DNA from: Sinorhizobium meliloti 4H41
Lineage (GTDB): Bacteria; Pseudomonadota; Alphaproteobacteria; Rhizobiales; Rhizobiaceae
Direction: 5' to 3'
Length of the DNA stretch: 64,000 bases
Assembly: GCF_000375585.1 (NCBI RefSeq)
Contig: NZ_AQWP01000002.1
Coordinates: 310,001 to 374,000, forward strand
In this document: piece by piece, positions 58,468-64,000 of the stretch
Layout of the letters: each line of letters begins with the position of its first letter
Numbering within the stretch: the stretch's first letter is position 1
The notes under the pieces: generated by a model
The model's database searches: none
What the model saw: the letters and a program-made list of their open reading frames with translations, nothing else
What the model was told of the DNA's origin: nothing
Made by a program: the position numbers and the translations under genes

Positions 58468-59670
58468 TTATTCCGCGGCAAGCACGGCGACGCCTTCGCC
58501 ACGGGAGTGGCCGATGGTGGTAACGACCGCCGCCCTGGCCGGCGCCAGCATCGGGGCTTCGGCGGCGGGGTCGAAAGGCGGAACCTTGGCTGCGTGTCCG
58601 AGCGAGAGCGCGGCCAGGACCATGCCGACCGGAAACTGCGCCTCGATGCCGTGACCGACGAGCCCGCCATAGGCACGCACAGGCCGGCCGGCGAGTTCGG
58701 TTTCGAGAAACGCCTTCTCCCGTCCGGCAAGGTCATGGAAGCCCGAAGTGCCGGAAAAGACGACGGTCGACTGCGGATCGAGCTCCAGGGCCGGTTTCGA
58801 CAAATATCTGAGGCGCGCTTCGAGCCGCCCGTCCTCGCGGCTGCCGCGGTCGCCGCCGATCGCATCGATCGTCGCATAGATGCGGGCGCCGCGCGACTCG
58901 GCATATTCGCGCGACTCCAGAACAAGGAAGGCGCCAACGGAGCCGAGGATCATACCGCCCCCGTCCTCGGGCCTGCGTGACCAGATCGGATGCCATTCGC
59001 CGAGCGCATGGCCCTGGATCGCCTCGATCATCAGGACGATGTCGAGACGCTCGGCCGAAAATGCACCCCCGACGAGCGTGTGGCTCGACTGACCGGCCTT
59101 GATGCGGGCAAAGGCCGTCTCGATCGCGGAAATGCCGGCCGCCTCTTCGCCCATGAAAGTGCGCGACGAACCCGTAACCTTGTGCACGATGGAGATGTTG
59201 CCGGCGAGAAGGTTGGAAAGCTGCGCCAGAAACAGCGTCGGGCGCAGTTCCGTCGTCAGCTTCTCGTTCAAGAGCCGTTCGCGGTCGTTGCGCTTCAGCG
59301 CCTCGTCGACGATGAGCGAGTCGACATTGATGTCGCGCTCGCCGCCGCCGGCCGCGACGATCATGTCCATGCTGCCGCAGGCTTCGAGGTTGTCCTTGAG
59401 ACCAGCGTCGTCGAGCGCCAGGCCGGCAGCGAAAACGCCGAGGCGCTGCCAGTTCTCCATCTGCCGCTGATCGCCACGCTTCGGAATCTGCTGCGACCAG
59501 TCGATTTCCGGCAACGGATGGATCGGATAGGGTGCGAAGCGTTCCGTCTCTATGCGAGCCTCAGGCGGCTCGGCCGCGCCGAGCAGCGCCACGTGAGGCT
59601 CGGCGCCGACGCCCTGGCTCGTCACGATGCCTACCCCGGTGATCACCACATCGTTCGCGGATTTCCTCAT
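58468..59670 (-). CDS. fabF2XL: FabF2XL, ketosynthase-like subunit without the active-site Cys
   Basis: The protein has 400 residues in the thiolase/ketosynthase fold, starting VVITGVGIVTSQG. At the nucleophile position it reads KVTGSSRTFMGEEAAG, with no Cys. The first catalytic His motif is replaced by FSGTSGFHD. Only GLVGHGIEAQF recalls the second. This is the pattern of chain-length-factor (KS-beta) subunits of type II polyketide synthases, suggesting a heterodimer with FabF1XL that sets the C26-C28 length (inference). The ATG at 59670 lies two bases after the fabZXL stop. Confidence 0.92.
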   Translation of the reverse strand: MRKSANDVVITGVGIVTSQGVGAEPHVALLGAAEPPEARIETERFAPYPIHPLPEIDWSQQIPKRGDQRQMENWQRLGVFAAGLALDDAGLKDNLEACGSMDMIVAAGGGERDINVDSLIVDEALKRNDRERLLNEKLTTELRPTLFLAQLSNLLAGNISIVHKVTGSSRTFMGEEAAGISAIETAFARIKAGQSSHTLVGGAFSAERLDIVLMIEAIQGHALGEWHPIWSRRPEDGGGMILGSVGAFLVLESREYAESRGARIYATIDAIGGDRGSREDGRLEARLRYLSKPALELDPQSTVVFSGTSGFHDLAGREKAFLETELAGRPVRAYGGLVGHGIEAQFPVGMVLAALSLGHAAKVPPFDPAAEAPMLAPARAAVVTTIGHSRGEGVAVLAAE

Positions 59671-59672
59671 CT

Positions 59673-60149
59673 TCACTTCTCCGAACCGGCCATCGCGGCC
59701 ATGAGCCCCAGTTCTTCCGCACGCTTGCGCACAATGTCGCCCAGCGGCACCTGGTCGAACGGGATCGTCCTCAGCTTCAGCTGGGCATCGCATATCTTCT
59801 TGCCGCCAGACGCAATCCTGGCCTTCGTCACGGCAAAGCCGGATCCCTCGTGCTCGAGCAGCGCCTCTATCTCAAGCTCGGCATTCGGTTCGACGAAGCT
59901 GCGCATCTTGGCACCATCGACCGTCATCAGGAACGGCATTGCGGCGAATTTCGTGGCGGCCAGCACGAGAAAACCGGAAGCCTGCGCCATGGTTTCGATA
60001 AGCAGCACGCCCGGGACCAGCGGATAGCCGGGGAAATGCCCCTCGAATACCGGGCTCTTCTCCGGCACGACCGAGCGCGCCACGAGACGGCCTGCCGACA
60101 GATCGACGGTTTCGACCCGGTCGATCATCTGGAAATATTCAAGGAGCAT
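59673..60149 (-). CDS. fabZXL: FabZXL, 3-hydroxyacyl-ACP dehydratase
   Basis: The protein has 158 residues, a hotdog dehydratase with the catalytic His in FEGHFPGYPLVPGV and Glu in LLIETMAQASG. It dehydrates 3-hydroxyacyl-AcpXL during chain elongation. It begins the five-gene run fabZXL to lpxXL, 171 bp after acpXL and behind a terminator. Confidence 0.94.
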   Translation of the reverse strand: MLLEYFQMIDRVETVDLSAGRLVARSVVPEKSPVFEGHFPGYPLVPGVLLIETMAQASGFLVLAATKFAAMPFLMTVDGAKMRSFVEPNAELEIEALLEHEGSGFAVTKARIASGGKKICDAQLKLRTIPFDQVPLGDIVRKRAEELGLMAAMAGSEK

Positions 60150-60180
60150 TCAGGCTCATCCCATTCGTTTCGCGCTCAAG

Positions 60181-60231
60181 TAAAAATGCCGATGCCGCCT
60201 GTCAAGCGCGGGGCGCGACAGGCGGCATCGG
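60181..60231 (-). terminator. intrinsic terminator/attenuator directly after acpXL
   Basis: CCGATGCCGCCTGTC (60189-60203) and its exact complement (60217-60231) form a perfect 15-bp stem. On the minus strand it is followed by CATTTTTACTT. It lies between acpXL and fabZXL, so most transcripts could end after acpXL with partial read-through. Confidence 0.85.
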
Positions 60232-60320
60232 GAAAGGGGCCGATCCGTGTCAGCGATGATCGCTAAAACTCCGATCGCAGATGAAAGCGTAATCCACGCG
60301 GAAAGCCGCTTGAGGCGTCC

Positions 60321-60608
60321 TCAACCCGCTTTGGCGGCCCGCAGCTCGTCGATCTTGGCACAGAGGTTCTTCAGCACGAAGTATTCCTCGGTCGAGACCT
60401 TGCCTTCGTTGACTTCCTGAGTCCACTGCTCCAGCGGGATCTTGATACCGAATTCCTTGTCGATCGCAAAAACGATGTCGAGAAAGTCGAGGCTGTCGAT
60501 GCCGAGATCATCGATCGTGTGGCTTTCCGGCTTGATCGTCTCGCGATCGATCTCGCTCGTTTCCGCGATAATATCGGCAACCTTGTCGAATGTAGCTGTC
60601 ACGCGCAT
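60321..60608 (-). CDS. acpXL: AcpXL, very-long-chain acyl carrier protein
   Basis: The protein has 95 residues. The phosphopantetheine attachment Ser is in [19 protein letters not shown]. It is longer than primary AcpP and begins [16 protein letters not shown], as rhizobial AcpXL does. It carries the growing 27-OH-C28 chain for lipid A. The ATG at 60608 is the family start. The terminator behind it suggests separate, higher expression. Confidence 0.95.
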   Translation of the reverse strand: MRVTATFDKVADIIAETSEIDRETIKPESHTIDDLGIDSLDFLDIVFAIDKEFGIKIPLEQWTQEVNEGKVSTEEYFVLKNLCAKIDELRAAKAG

Positions 60609-60734
60609 ACCTCTTAAAATTCGAGTCTTGGCGAACCCTATAGAAAAATGCACCGGAAAAGCCAATGCCCCACAGGCTTTTGCCACCGCGATTTGAAACA
60701 GATGTTGCTAAACCGCCAGGAGAGGGCCGTTTAC

Positions 60735-61721
60735 CTAGAAGAAAACCAGAAGCGGCAAGGCGACGATCGCGAAAGCGAGCGCCATCACGGAGCAGGCCGC
60801 ATAGAAGACGGTGACCGCAGCCTCGATATCCTCGATGGCTGCAACCGCACGGCCGGCATCGTTCATCATGGGCTCGTCGACCTTCACGCCACCATAGATT
60901 CTCGGGCCGGCAAGCTGAATGCCGACGGCACCTGCCATCGCAGCCTCGGGCCAGCCGGAATTGGGCGAGCGGTGAAGTCCGTGATCGCGCCGCGCCACCT
61001 CGATCGCGGTTTTCGCCGCTTCCGCACCGCGCCGGAAATAGGCGCCGGCCGCAATCAGGAGGGCCGAGAGCCGGGCCGCGGGCAGGTTCGCCAGGTCGTC
61101 GAGCCGCGCCGAAGCCAAGCCGAAATGAAGATATTTCGGGCTCTTGTGGCCGATCATCGAGTCGGCCGTGTTCAGCATCTTGTAGGCAAGAAGGCCGGGA
61201 AGTCCGGCAACCGCATACCAGAAAGCGGGAGCGACGACGCCGTCTGAAAAGTTTTCCGCAAGGCTTTCGATCGCCGCCCGGCAGACGGCCGGCTCGTCGA
61301 GTGTGTTCGGATCGCGCCCAACGATCATCGATACCGCCTTGCGGCCACCCGCAAGTCCATCGCGTCGCAGGCCGGCGGCAACCCGGGAAACGTGATCGGC
61401 AAGGCTCTTTTGGGCGAGGAAGACGGCCACCGTGACAACCTCGAGCAAAGAGCCGAGGGCGCCAAGCACATCGAAAAGCCGAGCGAGCACGACACCCAAA
61501 GCCGTGGCTCCGGCGAGCAGTACCAGAATGCCGACGACACCGCGGAATTTCAGCCAGGCCTTGGTGAATTCGCCGCGGTTAAGCGCCTCGTCCACGAATT
61601 CGACCGCCTTGCCGAAGAACACCACCGGATGGGTCAGACGCGACCAGAGCCAGTCCGGATCGCCGAGGATGCGGTCCAGCAGCAGCGCCATCACGAGGAT
61701 CAGAAGTATTTCAGCCGACAC
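60735..61721 (-). CDS. cobD: CobD (CbiB type), adenosylcobinamide-phosphate synthase
   Basis: The protein has 328 residues with several membrane helices. Family motifs are LLLDRILGDPDWLWSRLTHPVVFFG at the N terminus and ESLAENFSDGVVAPAFWYAVAGLPG in the middle. It joins adenosylcobyric acid to the aminopropanol (phosphate) arm in cobalamin synthesis. Its ATG overlaps the cobC stop by one base. Confidence 0.95.
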   Translation of the reverse strand: MSAEILLILVMALLLDRILGDPDWLWSRLTHPVVFFGKAVEFVDEALNRGEFTKAWLKFRGVVGILVLLAGATALGVVLARLFDVLGALGSLLEVVTVAVFLAQKSLADHVSRVAAGLRRDGLAGGRKAVSMIVGRDPNTLDEPAVCRAAIESLAENFSDGVVAPAFWYAVAGLPGLLAYKMLNTADSMIGHKSPKYLHFGLASARLDDLANLPAARLSALLIAAGAYFRRGAEAAKTAIEVARRDHGLHRSPNSGWPEAAMAGAVGIQLAGPRIYGGVKVDEPMMNDAGRAVAAIEDIEAAVTVFYAACSVMALAFAIVALPLLVFF

Positions 61722-62728
61722 TACGCACCCATCCGGTTCAAAGCCTCGGCGAGACGACGGTCGCCCTGCGCGTTCGGCGACAATCCGATACGCAGCCAGC
61801 GCGGATCGTAGTCGAACTTTCGCGTCAGGATATGCGCCTCGCAGAGCGCCGCGTGAAGATCGTAAGCCCGTTCGTGTTCTACGAGCGTGAAGAGGCCGGT
61901 GCCGCCGACCACCTCGAGCCCCGCACCGAGAAGCACCGCGTCGAGCGCGGCCTTGCGTTCCGCGATGCCGGCCTTGATCCCCGGCGTGTCGCCTTCCATC
62001 AGTTTCGCCGAAATGGCAAGTGCCGGACCCGAGACCGACCAGGGGCCGAGCCAGTCACGAAACGACTGCTCGATCGACCGGTGCGCGACCACAAAGCCGA
62101 GCCGAAGGCCCGCAAGACCGAAGAATTTCCCGAAAGAACGGAAAACGACGAGGTTGTCATTGGCCGCAACGTGTCCGGCGACGCTTGCGTCCGGCTCAAG
62201 ATCGCCGAAGGCCTCGTCCACCACGAGCAGGCCGTCATGCACCCGCATCGCCTCCGCCATTGCAAGGATTTCCTCCGGCGGAAAGAGCCGTCCGGTCGGA
62301 TTGTTCGGATTGACGACGACGGCCAGGCCGTGCGCCGTCCGGAGATCACCGGCGCATGTGACGGTGTCGACGGCAAGGCCGGCGCCTTTCAGTACGCGCG
62401 CATATTCGCCATAGGTCGGCGCAAATACGGCGGCGCGCTTTCCCTGGACCGCGATCCGCGGGAGCAATTGAATGACGGCTTGTGTTCCGGGCACCGGCAA
62501 TGGCATGAGTTCGCCCGTCCGGTAGTAGCCCCTGGCCGCCGCACGGGCCGCCTCTTCCACATGCTGATCCGGCAATCGGTGCCAGACGCGCGCGTCGATT
62601 TCCGGCAGGGGGACGGGACACGGGTTGATACCCGTCGAGAGATCGAGCCAGTCGTCGGGCGTGCCGCCGAAGCGCGCTGCGGCTTCCGTGATCGCGCCGC
62701 CATGTATGATGGGAGCGGCCATGATCAT
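61721..62728 (-). CDS. cobC: CobC, threonine-phosphate decarboxylase-like PLP enzyme
   Basis: The protein has 335 residues, an aspartate-aminotransferase-fold PLP enzyme. The substrate loop is LDLSTGINPCPVPLP, the PLP-contact motif is VVNPNNPTGRLF, and the PLP Lys is in FRSFGKFFGLAGLRLGF. It provides the aminopropanol phosphate for cobalamin. It overlaps cobB by four bases (ATGA). Confidence 0.94.
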   Translation of the reverse strand: MIMAAPIIHGGAITEAAARFGGTPDDWLDLSTGINPCPVPLPEIDARVWHRLPDQHVEEAARAAARGYYRTGELMPLPVPGTQAVIQLLPRIAVQGKRAAVFAPTYGEYARVLKGAGLAVDTVTCAGDLRTAHGLAVVVNPNNPTGRLFPPEEILAMAEAMRVHDGLLVVDEAFGDLEPDASVAGHVAANDNLVVFRSFGKFFGLAGLRLGFVVAHRSIEQSFRDWLGPWSVSGPALAISAKLMEGDTPGIKAGIAERKAALDAVLLGAGLEVVGGTGLFTLVEHERAYDLHAALCEAHILTRKFDYDPRWLRIGLSPNAQGDRRLAEALNRMGA

Positions 62729-64000
62729 TCCGAGAAATCGATGAGATGCATGAAGGAGCCGGCAACATTCCGGCGACGGAGGCCGGCGCGGCCGAGATCG
62801 AGCCCTGCCGCGTCCCGTGCCGTGAAGAGCGGCTCAGCCGCTCCCTCCGAAACGATCGTGGCATAGTGAAATTCGTGCGCGGTCATCGGTCCGCGGAAAA
62901 ACACGTCGTCGACCGGTGTCACGCGCCGGTAGCCGAGATGCCGCTTGCGTTCGGCAAAGCTCGTGACGAGCGGCAAAAGCCCGAGCATCTCGTAACGCCC
63001 GCCATCCGCCGCGACAAGCCCGTCGCCCAGCACCATGTAGCCGCCGCACTCCCCGAAGATGCGCGCCCCGTCTCCAGCGGCCTTGTGCATGGCAGCGCGG
63101 AAATTCGAAGCATTGGAGAGCTGTTCCGCATGAAGCTCGGGATAACCGCCGGGGAGATAGACCGCATCGGCAAGCGGATCGGGCCCCTCGTCCGCAAGAG
63201 GCGAGAAGAACGTGATTTCGGTCCCCTGCCCGCGCCAGCCGGAAAGAAGATGCTCGTAGCAGAAGGCGAAGGCCAAGTCGCGTGCGACGGCTGTCCGCTG
63301 GCCGAGCGGCTTTAGCGTCCCGGCCGTCTCTCCCACCGTCAGCGGCGTCGCCGCAGCAAGCACCGCCTCGAGATCGCAACCCGATGCGACCCGCATTGCC
63401 GCGTGATCGATGAAGGCTTCCAGCGATCCATGCTCGCCTGCCTGTACGAGGCCCAGGTGACGTTCGGGCAGCTTCAATGCTGCGTCCTGCCGCAGCACGC
63501 CGAAGACCGGCATCGCAATACCGGCAAGCGCATCGCGCAGCATTCCCTCATGCCGGTCGCTGCCGACCTTGTTCAGAATGACGCCCGCGACACGGACATC
63601 GTCGCGGTGACGGGCATAGCCGCCAACCAGGGCGGCCACGGAATGGGAGAGGCGCGCGCAATCGACGACCAGGATCACTGCAAGTCCGAGTGCTGCGGCG
63701 AGGTCCGCCGGCGCGCCCGTGCCATCCGCCGCGCCGTCAAAGAGGCCCATCATCGCCTCCATGATCAGCACCGAGCCGTCTTCCGTCGCAGCCGCCGCAT
63801 TGGCAAGGAGCAGTTCGGGGCGCATTGCCCACGGGTCATAATTGAAGCAGGGTTTGCCGCTGGCAGCCGCGTGGAAGGCCGGGTCGATATAGTCCGGCCC
63901 CGCCTTGCCAGGCGCGATCGAGAGCCCGCGACGTTTCAATGCCCGCATCAGGCCGAGCGTGACCGTGGTCTTGCCCGAGCCGGAGCTCGGGGCTGCAATC
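62725..64000 (-). CDS. cobB: CobB, (hydrogeno)byrinic acid a,c-diamide synthase, 5' truncated by window edge
   Basis: At least 424 residues are present. The frame stays open to the right edge, where it encodes a P-loop (IAAPSSGSGKTTVTLGLM), so the true start lies beyond base 64000. The N-terminal part is the ATP-dependent amidase domain (GPDYIDPAFH) and the C-terminal part a class I glutamine amidotransferase domain with nucleophile Cys in IFGECGGYMVLGDG. It amidates the a and c side chains. It is the first visible gene of cobB-cobC-cobD. Confidence 0.96.
   Translation of the reverse strand, partial: IAAPSSGSGKTTVTLGLMRALKRRGLSIAPGKAGPDYIDPAFHAAASGKPCFNYDPWAMRPELLLANAAAATEDGSVLIMEAMMGLFDGAADGTGAPADLAAALGLAVILVVDCARLSHSVAALVGGYARHRDDVRVAGVILNKVGSDRHEGMLRDALAGIAMPVFGVLRQDAALKLPERHLGLVQAGEHGSLEAFIDHAAMRVASGCDLEAVLAAATPLTVGETAGTLKPLGQRTAVARDLAFAFCYEHLLSGWRGQGTEITFFSPLADEGPDPLADAVYLPGGYPELHAEQLSNASNFRAAMHKAAGDGARIFGECGGYMVLGDGLVAADGGRYEMLGLLPLVTSFAERKRHLGYRRVTPVDDVFFRGPMTAHEFHYATIVSEGAAEPLFTARDAAGLDLGRAGLRRRNVAGSFMHLIDFSE

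Overview
The window reads as a chromosomal segment of a Sinorhizobium/Ensifer-type alphaproteobacterium (Rhizobiaceae). The evidence is high GC, the six-gene acpXL-lpxXL cluster that makes the very-long-chain acyl group of rhizobial lipid A, a DUF982 protein, an aerobic-type cobB-cobC-cobD cobalamin set, a zur-znuCB/znuA zinc locus, and several families of palindromic intergenic repeats typical of rhizobia. Coding density is about 90 percent. I saw no rRNA, tRNA, CRISPR array or complete insertion sequence.

Layout. 0-11.7 kb is mostly housekeeping: an extensin-like lipoprotein, a three-domain Kazal lipoprotein, a chemoreceptor, an acyl-CoA thioesterase, two small membrane proteins, an enlarged uvrB, a secreted Gly-rich repeat protein, a J-domain protein and a cold-shock gene. 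11.8-19.8 kb is the most accessory stretch. dusA is followed by a 3.7 kb cassette (AraC regulator, nitroreductase, AhpD-like protein, quinone-oxidoreductase-like protein) that ends in a second, broken copy of the dusA 5' end. After it come a second secreted repeat protein, small orphan genes and an IS5-like remnant with 15-bp terminal inverted repeats. 20-25 kb has an FAH-family hydrolase, a gamma-carbonic-anhydrase-like protein, and the zinc-uptake locus with divergent Zur-box-like palindromes.

25-38.6 kb is transport and catabolism: a GH43 xylosidase, TRAP dctQM, a HisD-family dehydrogenase with a divergent XRE-cupin regulator and a PotABCD-type ABC transporter, a TRAP dctP separated from dctQM, and an aldo/keto reductase. 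38.7-49.2 kb is a mannoside-type sugar operon (binding protein, two permeases, ATPase, GH2 beta-mannosidase, sugar isomerase, Gfo/Idh dehydrogenase) with a divergent LacI regulator and two matching operator-like sites. 49.3-55 kb holds gnd, an AGCS symporter, an AraC regulator, an SRPBCC-VOC pair and an unlisted 28-codon membrane microprotein. 55.1-60.6 kb is the acpXL-fabZXL-fabF2XL-fabF1XL-adh2XL-lpxXL cluster, with an intrinsic terminator directly after acpXL. 60.7-64 kb is cobD-cobC-cobB, with cobB running off the right edge.

The observations I rate highest are the dusA-flanked cassette, which has the architecture of a dusA-targeted integration scar; the IS-derived repeat that sits exactly at stop codons; a palindromic repeat translated in frame inside uvrB; the catalytically degenerate fabF2XL partner; and the paired secreted Gly/Gln/Asp repeat proteins.
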